Source: Lysinibacillus sphaericus (GTDB lineage: Bacteria > Bacillota > Bacilli > Bacillales_A > Planococcaceae). Taken from it: 64,000 nucleotides of DNA. Under the pieces are notes generated by a model. It saw only the letters and a list, made by a program, of their open reading frames with translations. It had not been told where the DNA came from and did not search any database. Location of the stretch: contig NZ_CP019980.1 in assembly GCF_002982115.1 (NCBI RefSeq), positions 3,046,001 to 3,110,000 on the forward strand. Reading direction: 5' to 3'. Position numbers and translations under genes: made by a program. Shown here piece after piece: positions 27,847 to 37,294 of the stretch; positions within the stretch are counted from its first letter, which is position 1; every line of letters starts with the position of its first letter.

Positions 27847-27914
27847 CACCCAAACACCCCTTGATTGAAATTTACTTCACGATTTATGTATAAAGTGTGT
27901 GCTATGTCCCAAAA

Positions 27915-27975
27915 AAGATAAAGCAAGTGACCCTTTTAATGACGTATTTTCATGGTCACTTGTTGTCACTTGCTT
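27915..27975 (-). terminator. terminator downstream of cca
   Basis: AAGCAAGTGAC (27921-27931) pairs with GTCACTTGCTT (27965-27975), and a second GGTCACTTG copy (27954-27962) offers an alternative stem. On the minus strand it is followed by TATCTTTTTT. It separates cca from the inserted acetyltransferase gene. Confidence 0.75.
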
Positions 27976-27998
27976 AATTTACTTTATATCAACAATGA

Positions 27999-28040
27999 TT
28001 CATCCTTTATGGACATACGCACGCTCAAACCAATCCTTTA
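27999..28040. repeat. 42-bp duplicated cca/birA junction, cca copy
   Basis: Same 42-bp stretch as 27203-27244 (38 of 42 identical). Here it encodes the last residues of cca including its TGA stop. The two copies bound a 754-bp inserted segment. Confidence 0.85.
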
Positions 28041-29175
28041 TGTGGTTTCGCTCATTTATTAGCTCCCCGTTAACAACAGCCGTTAGAATCCTTTGCAACG
28101 CTTCTTTTAACCATGGACCACGTTTTTGTTCAGACCATTGTAGTAAATCCATTCCATTGACTACAAGCTCTTGGCGATTTCTTATTGGTAATCTTGCCTG
28201 CACTTCACGTATACTGTGCTGCGAAATGGTAACTTGCTCTTTCAATTGTGCAAAGTAGTGTGCTGTTTCAAGCTCCTCAAGCGAATACGTAAAATAGTCC
28301 ATGCTCGTCCAGCCATTCTGTAAGGCATGGAACGCACTTAAAACAGCCTTCACAAATGCCATTTCCTTATTCGATAAACGATAAGCACGCAACACTTCCT
28401 GCCAATTTTCTTTTTGTCCAAGAGCAAAATACGCCCAACCGCAAGTTGCATTTTCTACAGCAAAACCACGCCAATGGTCTACTTGGAAATCCCCTTGTAA
28501 ATAAGACACAAGTCCACTTATTTCAAGCTTTTTAATGCCATTATATACATCTTTTCCTAGCCATAGCTTATCAAGTTCAGCCTTCATGCGCTCTTTGGCA
28601 ACCCATGCAATATCGGGGGCCTTTTGCTGCATTGCCTGAAGGGTAGCCGCTTCAATCGAAAAGCCAAGCTGTGCTGAAAATCGCACAGCTCTTAGCATTC
28701 GTAAGGCATCCTCGGCAAAGCGCACCTTCGCCTCCCCTACAGCTCGAATCACGCTAGCCTCAATATCACGTTGTCCACCGTAAAAATCAACAAATGACCC
28801 ATCTCTACGCATGGCTATAGCATTCATCGTAAAATCACGGCGCTGTAAATCTTCTTTCAAGGAACGTACAAAATGAACTTCCTCAGGTCTTCGATGATCT
28901 GTATACTCTCCATCTGTGCGATAAGTTGTTACTTCAACAGGCCCTTCTGGCACAATGACAAGTATAGTACCATGTTGAATACCGATATCAACGGTACGAT
29001 TAAAAACAGTTTTAACTTCTTGTGGCAATGCATTTGTCGCTACGTCAACATCATGTGCAGGACGATTTAAAATTGCATCTCGCACAGCGCCACCTACGAC
29101 AACTGCTTCAAAGCCAGCCTCCTCCAATTGCTCAATAACTGTGAAGGCTGCTTGCCATTCTTTAATGTTTTGCAT
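28000..29175 (-). CDS. cca: CCA tRNA nucleotidyltransferase
   Basis: 391 residues. Class II poly(A) polymerase head: [22 protein letters not shown] (DxD metal pair) near residues 27-48, [10 protein letters not shown] near 113, and the [14 protein letters not shown] region near 197. It adds or repairs the CCA end of tRNAs. The start lies inside the end of bshA (14-base overlap), as expected for this conserved cluster. The stop lies within a duplicated 42-bp sequence; the ancestral arrangement probably had the stop overlapping the birA start. Confidence 0.95.
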   Translation of the reverse strand: MQNIKEWQAAFTVIEQLEEAGFEAVVVGGAVRDAILNRPAHDVDVATNALPQEVKTVFNRTVDIGIQHGTILVIVPEGPVEVTTYRTDGEYTDHRRPEEVHFVRSLKEDLQRRDFTMNAIAMRRDGSFVDFYGGQRDIEASVIRAVGEAKVRFAEDALRMLRAVRFSAQLGFSIEAATLQAMQQKAPDIAWVAKERMKAELDKLWLGKDVYNGIKKLEISGLVSYLQGDFQVDHWRGFAVENATCGWAYFALGQKENWQEVLRAYRLSNKEMAFVKAVLSAFHALQNGWTSMDYFTYSLEELETAHYFAQLKEQVTISQHSIREVQARLPIRNRQELVVNGMDLLQWSEQKRGPWLKEALQRILTAVVNGELINERNHIKDWFERAYVHKG

Positions 29176-30307
29176 GGTTTATTTCCGCTACCTTTTCATA
29201 CAGTTGTTCATACTGCTCGACAATTTTAGATGAATGGAATTTTTCATTGACTGCGCGCATTGCTGCTTCACGGAAACGAAGTAATTTATCTTCATCATTT
29301 AATAATTCTACAGCATACTCAGCTACTGCATCTGTATCGCCTAATTCTACTAAGTAGCCATCGACACCATGATCAATGACTTCTGGTATTCCACCAACGT
29401 TCGAACCGATACATGGCACACCACAAGCCATTGCTTCTAGCAGTACAAGGCCAAAAGATTCCTGTTGAGACAGTAATAGCTTTAAATCACTAATAGCGTA
29501 TAATTCAGCTAAATTTTCTTGCTTGCCTAAAAATAAAACATCCTTCACATATGGACTTTCCTTTACTTGGTCCATCACACGATGCTTTTCAGGTCCATCT
29601 CCTACTAACAATAGTTTCGCTTTCATATTAGCGCGGATTTTCATAAAGGCATCGACAATATGAGGAAGGTTTTTAATTTTACGGAAATTTGACACATGAA
29701 TGATAACTTTTTCATCAGCTTGAATACCAAACTGTTCTTTTAAGTTACCAGCGTCAAGTGGACGATATTCACGCTCATCTACAAAGTTATAAATTGTTTC
29801 AATTGGTTTTACTGTATCAATTAGTTTGTAAGTTTGTTCTTTGAGTGACTGTGATACTGCTGTGACAATATCAGATTTATCAATGCCGTATTTAATAGCT
29901 TGTGAAAGCGTTGAATCCTGTCCAAGCACGGAAATATCTGTGCCGTGTAGCGTTGTCACAATACCTATATTTTGCCCACTCATTTCTCGGGCTAGCACCG
30001 CACATACAGCATGTGGGATAGCATAATGTACATGGAGTACATCTAGCCCTTCATCTTTAATCACGTCCGCCATTTTACTCGCTAATGCAATATCATACGG
30101 CGAATACTGAAATACTGAATAATTGTTTACTTCTACTTCATGGAAAAAGACGGTCGGATAAATTTTATTCAATCGAAATGGTACGCTGGAGGTGATGAAA
30201 TGTATTTCGTGTCCTCTCTCTGCAAGCATTTTTCCTAATTCTGTTGCAATCACACCAGAGCCTCCAACAGTTGGATAACAGGTAATGCCGATTTTTAGCT
30301 TTCTCAT
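29162..30307 (-). CDS. bshA: N-acetyl-alpha-D-glucosaminyl L-malate synthase
   Basis: 381 residues, a GT4-family glycosyltransferase. N-terminal [19 protein letters not shown] binds malate/[15 protein letters not shown] is near residue 95, and the EX7E pair lies in [19 protein letters not shown] near residue 283. First step of bacillithiol synthesis, joining GlcNAc and malate. In B. subtilis the next enzyme, the deacetylase gene bshB1, lies between mgsA and bshA; here only 31 bases separate them. Overlaps cca by 14 bases. Confidence 0.95.
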   Translation of the reverse strand: MRKLKIGITCYPTVGGSGVIATELGKMLAERGHEIHFITSSVPFRLNKIYPTVFFHEVEVNNYSVFQYSPYDIALASKMADVIKDEGLDVLHVHYAIPHAVCAVLAREMSGQNIGIVTTLHGTDISVLGQDSTLSQAIKYGIDKSDIVTAVSQSLKEQTYKLIDTVKPIETIYNFVDEREYRPLDAGNLKEQFGIQADEKVIIHVSNFRKIKNLPHIVDAFMKIRANMKAKLLLVGDGPEKHRVMDQVKESPYVKDVLFLGKQENLAELYAISDLKLLLSQQESFGLVLLEAMACGVPCIGSNVGGIPEVIDHGVDGYLVELGDTDAVAEYAVELLNDEDKLLRFREAAMRAVNEKFHSSKIVEQYEQLYEKVAEINHAKH

Positions 30308-30338
30308 TCGATGATCATCCTTTCTAAAATCACGTCTT

Positions 30339-30743
30339 TTAGTCTCGTCTTTCTTGAATCAGTCTCCAATCCACAAAGCCTTCTTGTAGGCCTTTTAGTA
30401 ATATTTCTGCAGTTCCCATATTTGTTGCCAGTGGCACTTGGTAAACATCACAAAGACGGATAAGTGCAGAAACATCTGGCTCATGTGGTTGTGCTGTTAA
30501 TGGATCACGGAAGAAAATCACCATGTCCATATCATTGTTGGCAATCATAGCGCCAATTTGTTGATCTCCTCCAAGAGGACCTGAGCGAAAACGTGTAATT
30601 TCTAAGCTCGTAGCTTCCATCACACGTTGCCCTGTTGTACCTGTAGCATAAAGCGTATGCTCATTTAAAATATCGCGGTAAGCAATAGCAAACTGTACTA
30701 GATTATCTTTTTTGCGATCATGTGCAATCAATGCAATTTTCAT
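30339..30743 (-). CDS. mgsA: methylglyoxal synthase
   Basis: 134 residues. Begins [18 protein letters not shown] and has the phosphate site [10 protein letters not shown] at about residues 38-47, the catalytic aspartate in [12 protein letters not shown] and [14 protein letters not shown] near 92-105. It turns dihydroxyacetone phosphate into methylglyoxal and phosphate as a bypass of lower glycolysis. 18 bases after dapB, so co-transcribed. Length and order agree with the B. subtilis ypjD-dapB-mgsA group. Confidence 0.95.
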   Translation of the reverse strand: MKIALIAHDRKKDNLVQFAIAYRDILNEHTLYATGTTGQRVMEATSLEITRFRSGPLGGDQQIGAMIANNDMDMVIFFRDPLTAQPHEPDVSALIRLCDVYQVPLATNMGTAEILLKGLQEGFVDWRLIQERRD

Positions 30744-30761
30744 AAGTATTCCATCCGTTCT

Positions 30762-31559
30762 TTAGATGATGTTTTCTAAACCATAAACGAGCTGATCCAT
30801 TTTCATAACTTCTTCTACACAAAAAGCAACGCCAGACATAAAGGAATTACGATTTAATGAGTCATGACGGATTGTTAACAGTTGGCCGTCTCCTCCAAAT
30901 AATACTTGCTGGTGTGCCACTAAACCAGGTAAGCGAACAGAATGAATGCGCATGCCATCAAAATCTGCTCCTCTTGCTCCTTCAATCGTTTCTTTCTCCT
31001 CTGGATGACCTTGCATTTTTTGTGCACGCACCTCTTGGATCATTTGTGCTGTTTTAACCCCTGTACCAGATGGTGCATCTAACTTCTGGTCATGGTGCAT
31101 CTCAATGATTTCTACATCAGGTAAATATTTTGCTGCTTCTTTAGCAAATTTCATCATCAGAATCGCGCCAATCGCAAAGTTTGGTGCAATAATACAACCT
31201 AACTCCTTCTCATTCGCAAGTGCTGATAATTCTTCTAGTTGTGCATCTGTAAAACCTGTTGTACCAATCACTGGTCGTACATTTAAATTTAATGCTTCTT
31301 TTGTATGATGATATACTGCATGTGGATTCGTTAAATCGACTAAAACATCAGGGGCCGTTGCCTCTACTAGTTCATGCATATCTGTAAATATTGGTGCTGT
31401 ATAGCTTGCTGGGAACATTTCTAAATCAGCTAATGTATGACCAACCTCTTTATAATCTAGTACAGCTACTAACTCCATTTTGGCATGTTTCATGACTGTA
31501 TGTACAGCTTCTGCTCCCATTTTTCCTCTTGGCCCTGCAATGGCTACACGAATCGACAT
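30762..31559 (-). CDS. dapB: 4-hydroxy-tetrahydrodipicolinate reductase
   Basis: 265 residues. N-terminal dinucleotide motif VAIAGPRGKMGAEAVHTV, then the catalytic EMHHDQKLDAPSGTG near residue 155. Reduces the cyclic intermediate of lysine/diaminopimelate synthesis; this branch also feeds dipicolinate for spores. The ATG overlaps the stop of the upstream gene (TAATG), showing translational coupling. Confidence 0.96.
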   Translation of the reverse strand: MSIRVAIAGPRGKMGAEAVHTVMKHAKMELVAVLDYKEVGHTLADLEMFPASYTAPIFTDMHELVEATAPDVLVDLTNPHAVYHHTKEALNLNVRPVIGTTGFTDAQLEELSALANEKELGCIIAPNFAIGAILMMKFAKEAAKYLPDVEIIEMHHDQKLDAPSGTGVKTAQMIQEVRAQKMQGHPEEKETIEGARGADFDGMRIHSVRLPGLVAHQQVLFGGDGQLLTIRHDSLNRNSFMSGVAFCVEEVMKMDQLVYGLENII

Positions 31560-31894
31560 TATTCCTCTTCCTTTCTTGTCCAGCGATCCTTATCTCTCGT
31601 CTCAAATTTATGTATGACACGCAACAGTGCCTCATCTAATTTTATACCTTGTGCATTTGCAAAGCATACTAAAACAAAGAAAAAGTCACCTAGTTCTTCT
31701 TCAATACTATTCGTTTCTTCTGTGCTCTTTTTCTTTTTTTGACCGTAAACGTCCTGCACTTCGCGCGACAGTTCTCCAAGCTCTTCCGTTAAACGTGCGA
31801 GTAGTTCAAAAGGTGGGAAATAACCTTCCTTAAATTGCCCAATGTAATCATCCACACGTTTTTGCAAGGCTTGCATCGTAATCTGTTCTGTCAT
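31559..31894 (-). CDS. ypjD: MazG-like nucleotide pyrophosphohydrolase (YpjD)
   Basis: 111 residues. Helical MazG-type fold with the metal-binding ELLARLTEELGELSREV at about residues 26-42 and EEELGDFFFVLVCFAN at about 63-78, the EExxE...ExxD pattern of the all-alpha NTP pyrophosphatases. It probably cleans up abnormal nucleotides; the exact substrate is not known. Head of the ypjD-dapB-mgsA-bshA-cca transcript. The TAGGAG ribosome site is 11 bases from ATG. Confidence 0.9.
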   Translation of the reverse strand: MTEQITMQALQKRVDDYIGQFKEGYFPPFELLARLTEELGELSREVQDVYGQKKKKSTEETNSIEEELGDFFFVLVCFANAQGIKLDEALLRVIHKFETRDKDRWTRKEEE

Positions 31895-32009
31895 CTAATA
31901 TCACACTCCTAATTACCATCGTATAAAATTTACACCATTGTTGTCAAAAACAATAAAATGACAGATAATAGAATCCACTACTTCATAGCTAAGAACTACA
32001 GGAGGTCTT

Positions 32010-32879
32010 ATGTTTAAACAGATTAAAATACGTAATATTATCGCAATAATGCTCGGAGCAGCCATTTTTAGCTTTGGTTTTGTACACTTTAATATGCAAA
32101 ATCATTTAGGTGAAGGCGGTTTTAGCGGAATTACCCTTGTTCTCTATTTTACACTAGGTTGGGATCCCGCATTACTTAATTTACTGTTGAATATTCCAAT
32201 GTTTATTTTAGGTTGGCGCTTACTAGGTAAAAAATCTTTTATTTACACATTAATTGGTACCATTTCAGTATCAATTTTCCTGAAAATTTTCCAGAAATAC
32301 CAATTCACTATTCACTTAGAGGATGATTTATTTCTCGTGGCATTGTTTGCCGGTATCTTCGTTGGACTTGGACTAGGAATTGTGTTCCGCTTCGGAGGTA
32401 CAACTGGTGGTGTGGATATATTAGCACGTCTCGGACATAAATATCTAGGCTGGAGTATGGGGAAAACCATGTTTATATTCGATGCCATTGTTATTTTATT
32501 ATCTTGGCTAACATTTTTAGATGCACGTTCAATGATGTACACGCTTGTCGCTGTATTCGTAGGTGCTCGTGTTATTGATTTTGTACAGGATGGCGCCTAT
32601 TCAGGGCGTGGCGCACTCATTATTTCAGAAAAATCTAGTGCGATAGCGGATATGATTACTTTGCGCATGGAACGAGGTGTCACGATTTTAGAAGGTCACG
32701 GTCACTTTACAAAACAAGCAAAAGAAGTAATTTACTGCGTTGTTGGACGCAATGAAGTTGTACGCTTAAAATCGATTATTCATGAGGTCGATCCGCATGC
32801 TTTTGTCTCTATTTCAGAAGTTCGGGATGTTGCGGGAGAAGGCTTTACGCTGGACGATCAAAAGCAACCTTTACATTAA
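32010..32879 (+). CDS. YitT/DUF2179 membrane protein (YpjC-like)
   Basis: 289 residues. Five to six hydrophobic segments up to about 175 with the YitT-type HLGEGGFSGITLVLYFTLGW and RFGGTTGGVDILARL motifs. Then comes a cytoplasmic DUF2179 domain (about 200-280; GVTILEGHGHFTKQAKEVIY, VVGRNEVVRLKSII, DPHAFVSISEVRDV). The family is common in Firmicutes, with several paralogues per genome, and its function is not settled. B. subtilis has ypjC at the same place, which supports orthology. Start ATG with AGGAGG. Divergent from ypjD. Confidence 0.92.
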   Translation: MFKQIKIRNIIAIMLGAAIFSFGFVHFNMQNHLGEGGFSGITLVLYFTLGWDPALLNLLLNIPMFILGWRLLGKKSFIYTLIGTISVSIFLKIFQKYQFTIHLEDDLFLVALFAGIFVGLGLGIVFRFGGTTGGVDILARLGHKYLGWSMGKTMFIFDAIVILLSWLTFLDARSMMYTLVAVFVGARVIDFVQDGAYSGRGALIISEKSSAIADMITLRMERGVTILEGHGHFTKQAKEVIYCVVGRNEVVRLKSIIHEVDPHAFVSISEVRDVAGEGFTLDDQKQPLH

Positions 32880-32943
32880 GGTTCACATATTGCAGTAGCG
32901 CAGATTAAATAGATTCTAAAATACTAGCTATGTAAATAAATTA

Positions 32944-32986
32944 AAAAAACTTGTTATAGTGGTTAACCCACTATAACAAGTTTTTT
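32944..32986. terminator. strong bidirectional terminator
   Basis: Perfect 19-bp arms (32944-32962 and 32968-32986) with a 5-base loop, ending in A6/T6. The right arm overlaps the stop codon of the minus-strand protease gene. Confidence 0.92.
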
Positions 32987-33671
32987 AGTCGTCACTACGC
33001 ATATTTGTAAATATTAATATTAAACGTAATAATTCTAATACAGCTACTGCTGCTGCTGCCACATAAGTTAACGCAGCGGCACTTAACACTTTACGTGCAG
33101 GGCGTTCTTCTTCATTGGTAATAATACCAAGGGAATTCATTTGCACTAATGCACGCTTCGATGCATCGAATTCAACTGGTAGCGTAACTAATTGGAACAC
33201 TACGCCTGCTGCTAATAGGACAATACCTAGTAATAACATGTTTGATAACCCAGAAAAAATACCAATCATAACGAATATCCAAGATGCGTTTGATGAAATA
33301 TTTGCAACTGGTACAAGCTTACTACGTAAAGTAAGCATTGAATATGCCTCTTTATGCTGAATAGCATGACCTACTTCATGGGCAGCAACTGCTGCGCCAG
33401 CAACACTTGCTTCATAGAAATTGCTTTCTGATAATGCGACTGTTTTTGTCGCAGGATTGTAGTGATCAGATAACACACCTTGGGTTGGCACAACTCGCAC
33501 ATCGTACAAACCGTTCGCATCTAAGATCGCCCTAGCTACCTCAGCACCAGTTTGTCCCTTCATGGTACGTTCCTTTGCAAACTTTTTATACGTACCTTTT
33601 ACCTTCATCTGTGCGTACAATGGCAGCAGCATAATAATCGCAAAATAAACAATATACATGCTTGTTGACAA
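32985..33671 (-). CDS. zinc metallopeptidase, YugP-like
   Basis: 228 residues. Membrane anchor at about 5-22. A metalloprotease HExxH motif is in AAHEVGHAIQH near residue 95, and further membrane helices lie at about 125-165 and near the C-terminus. This is the DUF2268/YugP-like neutral zinc peptidase family, whose substrates are unknown. TTG at 33671 is the likely start, because AAAGGGG lies 8 bases upstream; the next ATG would be 20 bases away. It follows ypjA by 48 bases and is probably in one transcript with it. Confidence 0.88.
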   Translation of the reverse strand: MSTSMYIVYFAIIMLLPLYAQMKVKGTYKKFAKERTMKGQTGAEVARAILDANGLYDVRVVPTQGVLSDHYNPATKTVALSESNFYEASVAGAAVAAHEVGHAIQHKEAYSMLTLRSKLVPVANISSNASWIFVMIGIFSGLSNMLLLGIVLLAAGVVFQLVTLPVEFDASKRALVQMNSLGIITNEEERPARKVLSAAALTYVAAAAVAVLELLRLILIFTNMRSDD

Positions 33672-33719
33672 TTTTCTAACCCCTTTCTATCTCGATACTA
33701 TAATTCTATAGAGATTTCC

Positions 33720-34316
33720 CTAATTGGGCAAATATTTGCGCCACCTAATTGAGAAAATGGCGATAAAAATACAAGCAATTGATAACCAAAATGTAAAATA
33801 GCCAATGATACTTGTATAGTCTGCTAAATCACGGTACATTGGCATTTGTCCAAATACATAGTCAATGACATCATTGTGCAAAGTCCATACCGCAGCAAAA
33901 GCAACATGCCAATATGAAAATACATATTTACCGATATAAAGAACACCTTGGACAGCCATCGCAAAATGTGAAGCAATCAGCATCCAACCTTGCCAGCCTA
34001 TATAGCCCGTTTCAACTAGCGTCCAAAGATTCATCACATCCGCCCAAATACCATATTTAACCAATGTCACAAGCGCTAATACTTCCATCAATGGCCATCG
34101 TTTTCCTAAAATCCATGCCAGCAGCACAAAACAAAAAAATAAACTAGCAGTGGGACTATCTGGTACAAAAATATAAAAAATGGGCTTTGTTATCGCAAGT
34201 TGCCAACCATACCAGTAATAGCCGTAAATGGTTCCTAACAAGTTAATAAGCAGTAAAATGATTAAAAATGTTTTATGCGTAAGGAGATACCAAATGTTTG
34301 CAGACGTTATTTGCAT
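33720..34316 (-). CDS. ypjA: DUF1405 membrane protein (YpjA)
   Basis: 198 residues with about six hydrophobic helices. Contains FVPDSPTASLFFCFVLLAW near residue 51 and VKYGIWADVMNLWTLVETG near 86, which mark DUF1405. B. subtilis ypjA lies at the same place downstream of qcrABC. Function unknown. The qcrC terminator lies between, so it likely has its own promoter in the ~200-bp gap upstream. Confidence 0.88.
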   Translation of the reverse strand: MQITSANIWYLLTHKTFLIILLLINLLGTIYGYYWYGWQLAITKPIFYIFVPDSPTASLFFCFVLLAWILGKRWPLMEVLALVTLVKYGIWADVMNLWTLVETGYIGWQGWMLIASHFAMAVQGVLYIGKYVFSYWHVAFAAVWTLHNDVIDYVFGQMPMYRDLADYTSIIGYFTFWLSIACIFIAIFSIRWRKYLPN

Positions 34317-34489
34317 GATTAAAACTCCTTTACTATCCGTCTATTCTAAGATGTCTTTTTTCCTCGATTTTTATGTATGATGTGACGGCTGCGCTTCTTA
34401 GTCCACTATGTCATATCGTAGTTTCCTTTCAAAGCTGTGCCTTATTAAGTATATCGTAAACATCCATATAATTTTGATAAAAACTAGAA

Positions 34490-34517
34490 AAAAAGAGTCA
34501 GTTTCCTGACTCTTTTT
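34490..34517 (-). terminator. terminator of the qcrABC operon
   Basis: AAAAAGAGTCAG (34490-34501), loop TTTC, CTGACTCTTTTT (34506-34517); T-rich in both directions, 5 bases after the qcrC stop. Confidence 0.92.
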
Positions 34518-34521
34518 GAAA

Positions 34522-35295
34522 TTATTCAGCTTTTAAGCTTTCGATAAACTCAGCAAGCTTTTGAAGATCTTCATCAGATCCTGTCCATAGACCTGCTGGC
34601 ATTTTACCGCTAGGCGTACCATTGTGTGCGATATCAATTATTTCATCAGCTGTTAAGCCAGTGTTCATAAGTGTTGGCGCACCAGCACCACCTTCTAAGC
34701 CTTCACCGTGACATGTAATACATGCAGAGCCGGCATAGATTTGGTAACCTTCTGAGCCTTTATCGAACTCTACAGTTTCCACGATAGCACCTTGAATTTT
34801 TTGAGCTTCCCAGTCATGATTAACAACTGACTCCCAAGTTAAATAGAACATAGCAGCCAATGTTAATAACATAAACGCAGTTGGTAACGGACGTTTAGAC
34901 GGACGGCGTTCTGGACTCTTATCTAAAAATGGCATTAATAATAGCGCTCCAAATGCTAGACCTGGAATGACAATTGCTCCGATAACATTATATGGACCAG
35001 AAGCAAATGAGTATTTTAAGAGTTGGTACATGAATAAGAAGTACCAGTCCGGTAATGGCGTGTATGCTCTTGTTGGATCAGCTGGCCCTTCAAGTGGAGA
35101 TGGGTGAGCGACTGTTAACAGTAAATAACCGATTAAGAAAACAGCACCTACCATCCATTCTTTTAGTAAGAAGTTCGGCCAGAAAGCTTCAGTTTTACCT
35201 GGATATTCGGAATAATCCTTTGGAACGTTCGGCATTCTGTGATTCGCTTTGATACGAGAATCGCCGACAAATTTCATTCCTTTTCCGCGATGCAT
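34522..35295 (-). CDS. qcrC: menaquinol:cytochrome c reductase cytochrome b/c subunit
   Basis: 257 residues. The N-terminal half resembles subunit IV of b6f complexes (PDWYFLFMYQLLKYSF near residue 82, three membrane helices). The C-terminal half is a cytochrome c domain with the haem site SACITCHG near residue 200 and a later methionine ligand in GKMPAGLW. Last gene of qcrABC; the complex passes electrons from menaquinol to cytochrome c. Spacing to qcrB is 42 bases. Confidence 0.95.
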   Translation of the reverse strand: MHRGKGMKFVGDSRIKANHRMPNVPKDYSEYPGKTEAFWPNFLLKEWMVGAVFLIGYLLLTVAHPSPLEGPADPTRAYTPLPDWYFLFMYQLLKYSFASGPYNVIGAIVIPGLAFGALLLMPFLDKSPERRPSKRPLPTAFMLLTLAAMFYLTWESVVNHDWEAQKIQGAIVETVEFDKGSEGYQIYAGSACITCHGEGLEGGAGAPTLMNTGLTADEIIDIAHNGTPSGKMPAGLWTGSDEDLQKLAEFIESLKAE

Positions 35296-35337
35296 AGTGT
35301 CCCCTCCTTTAAAAAATCATCGAACCGTCAAGAAGTA

Positions 35338-36012
35338 TTACAACGGCCCTGAAATTCCTTGACGACGAATCATGATAAAGTGTGCTGCAAGTAACCCAAA
35401 CAATACTGCAGGCAAGAAGAATACATGAATCGCAAAGAATCGTGTTAACGTTTGAGCACCAAGAATAGTACTGTCACCCGCTAATAATACTTTAATCATC
35501 GAACCGATAAACGGTACAGATGCTGCAATTTCGATACCTACTTTAGTAGCGAATAATGCTTTCATATCCCATGGTAATAGGTATCCTGTAAAACCAAGAC
35601 CCATCATTACTCCAAAAATACCTACACCAACCATCCAGTTTAACTCACGAGGTTTCTTATAAGACCCTGTGAAGAATACACGAAGCGTATGTAAGAACAT
35701 CATTACAATTACTAATGAGGCTCCCCAGTGGTGCATACCGCGCACGATTTCACCAAATGCTACTTCGTTTTGTAAATAATAAACTGACTTCCAGGCATTC
35801 ACGACGTCTGGTACATAGTACATTGTTAAGAACATACCAGAAAGAATTTGAATTACTGTGATGAAAAATGTTAATCCACCAAAGCAGTAAACGAATGCTG
35901 AAAAATGGTGTGCAGGGTTCACGTGCTCTGGCACTTCGTGGTCGGCAATATCACGCCAAATTGGTGTAATATCTAATCGTTCATCGACCCAATCATAAAT
36001 TTTATTTAGCAC
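35338..36012 (-). CDS. qcrB: menaquinol:cytochrome c reductase cytochrome b subunit
   Basis: 224 residues, four membrane helices. Cytochrome b6-type haem ligand histidines are seen in FVYCFGGL..., VRGMHHWGASLVIVMMFLHTLRVF and the later FFAIHVFFLPAVLFGLLAAH. Cys43 of b6-type proteins, which holds an extra haem, corresponds to the CFGG cysteine here. Middle gene of qcrABC, 22 bases after qcrA. Confidence 0.95.
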   Translation of the reverse strand: MLNKIYDWVDERLDITPIWRDIADHEVPEHVNPAHHFSAFVYCFGGLTFFITVIQILSGMFLTMYYVPDVVNAWKSVYYLQNEVAFGEIVRGMHHWGASLVIVMMFLHTLRVFFTGSYKKPRELNWMVGVGIFGVMMGLGFTGYLLPWDMKALFATKVGIEIAASVPFIGSMIKVLLAGDSTILGAQTLTRFFAIHVFFLPAVLFGLLAAHFIMIRRQGISGPL

Positions 36013-36034
36013 TGAATTCGTACCCCCTTACAAA

Positions 36035-36538
36035 TTAAACTAGAGTATTTGCTCTTGCTGGACCAATCATTAAATAACCATCTTTTTCTTGTACTTCAAA
36101 TTCATCCAACGGACCTAGAGGTGGTGTACCTGCAATGTTTGCCCCGTTTTTCTCGTAACGCCCTGCATGACAAGGACAGAAGAATTGATCTGGGTGTGCT
36201 TTATCGCCACCCCAGTCCACCATACAACCTAAATGCTTACAAACTGGTGATAGAGCAATTATTTGGTCGCCACTTTTGTAAACCCAAGCTACGTTTGTAA
36301 CGTTAGATTTGTACCATGCGTCAACTTGTTCAAAAGTAAAGTCAACTTTAATTGGCTGTTCAGTAATGTCGGCGACTTTATGTTCGGTTTTGATAAAATC
36401 CCCACCTTCATGCTTTTGTAAGACTGGGTCAATTGCAAAACGAACCATTGGCATCAACATACCTGCCGCCATAAATCCGCCAACACCAGTAAGTGTGTAG
36501 CTTAGAAATTGACGACGTGAAACTCGATTGTTACTCAT
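36035..36538 (-). CDS. qcrA: menaquinol:cytochrome c reductase Rieske iron-sulphur subunit
   Basis: 167 residues from ATG 36538 (AGAGGGGGG upstream), the same length as B. subtilis QcrA; a longer frame to 36580 begins before the ribosome site. The N-terminus has a twin-arginine type signal, SRRQFLSYTLTG, and a membrane helix. The 2Fe-2S site is CKHLGC and CPCHAG. First gene of qcrABC. A plausible promoter lies about 60-85 bases upstream. Confidence 0.95.
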   Translation of the reverse strand: MSNNRVSRRQFLSYTLTGVGGFMAAGMLMPMVRFAIDPVLQKHEGGDFIKTEHKVADITEQPIKVDFTFEQVDAWYKSNVTNVAWVYKSGDQIIALSPVCKHLGCMVDWGGDKAHPDQFFCPCHAGRYEKNGANIAGTPPLGPLDEFEVQEKDGYLMIGPARANTLV

Positions 36539-36596
36539 CCTTTTCCCCCCTCTAACTTTAAAGGTCAGTCCAACGGACATACTTTTACAAATAGTA

Positions 36597-36624
36597 ATAC
36601 TAGGACATATCTATGATATATCAA
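36597..36624 (-). promoter_or_regulatory. candidate qcrA promoter
   Basis: On the minus strand TTGATA (36624-36619), 16 bases, TAGTAT (36602-36597), about 58 bases before the qcrA start. Confidence 0.45.
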
Positions 36625-36693
36625 GTCCATAGCTTGGTCAATATAGCATTCTGTGGAAACCTGGAGAATGTGAACATTTATTGAAACAAATTG

Positions 36694-37143
36694 CTAAATT
36701 TGTGACCATTTAGTCGAAAATACAGGGATTACTTGCCGTAACTGATCTTCGAGAATGGTGTTTTTCACGCCTTTATCCATGGATTCTAACGGAATAGCTG
36801 GCAACCAAATTATATTTACTACATCTCCAATATTTGTCCAAAAATGGTCACAAGTAATGAAGAACACATGCTTAAAACCAGCAGTATGTAATTGTGCTTC
36901 TAATTGCGCTGGCAATTCTTCGTTTTTCAAGGTCGTACTATATGAAAATGGTGGCATCACTAGTAAACGTCCTTTAAACTGTTGTTCAATAAAAGCCGTT
37001 AACGATAATAAGTAATCTGCTTCTGCGCCACTTTGCTTCAACTTTTCAGCAGCAAAATCGATCCCTACGAGTGGTACAATCGCTGTATCGATAAAATCCT
37101 TCTGCGCTAAAAAAGATGTTACATCGTTTGCATTAAAATACAT
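36694..37143 (-). CDS. ypiF: DUF2487 protein (YpiF)
   Basis: 149 residues from ATG 37143 with AAGGAGG at 8 bases; a longer frame to 37224 lacks support. Soluble protein with LLSLTAFIEQQFKGRLLVMP and HVFFITCDHFWTN. The family is limited to Bacillus-like bacteria, always before qcrABC, and has no known function. Its position suggests a link with the quinol reductase. Confidence 0.85.
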   Translation of the reverse strand: MYFNANDVTSFLAQKDFIDTAIVPLVGIDFAAEKLKQSGAEADYLLSLTAFIEQQFKGRLLVMPPFSYSTTLKNEELPAQLEAQLHTAGFKHVFFITCDHFWTNIGDVVNIIWLPAIPLESMDKGVKNTILEDQLRQVIPVFSTKWSQI

Positions 37144-37294
37144 CCAACAACCCTCCTTACGATTACAAAATAAAAATGCCCTTTTCCACTCTTTAATAGG
37201 ATAACCAATAAAAAGTGAAAACAATCATTCACTAGTCATGTTACCATATAGAGGTGGAGAAAGGGCATTCAATTTTTACCTATTCGGCTTGAGA

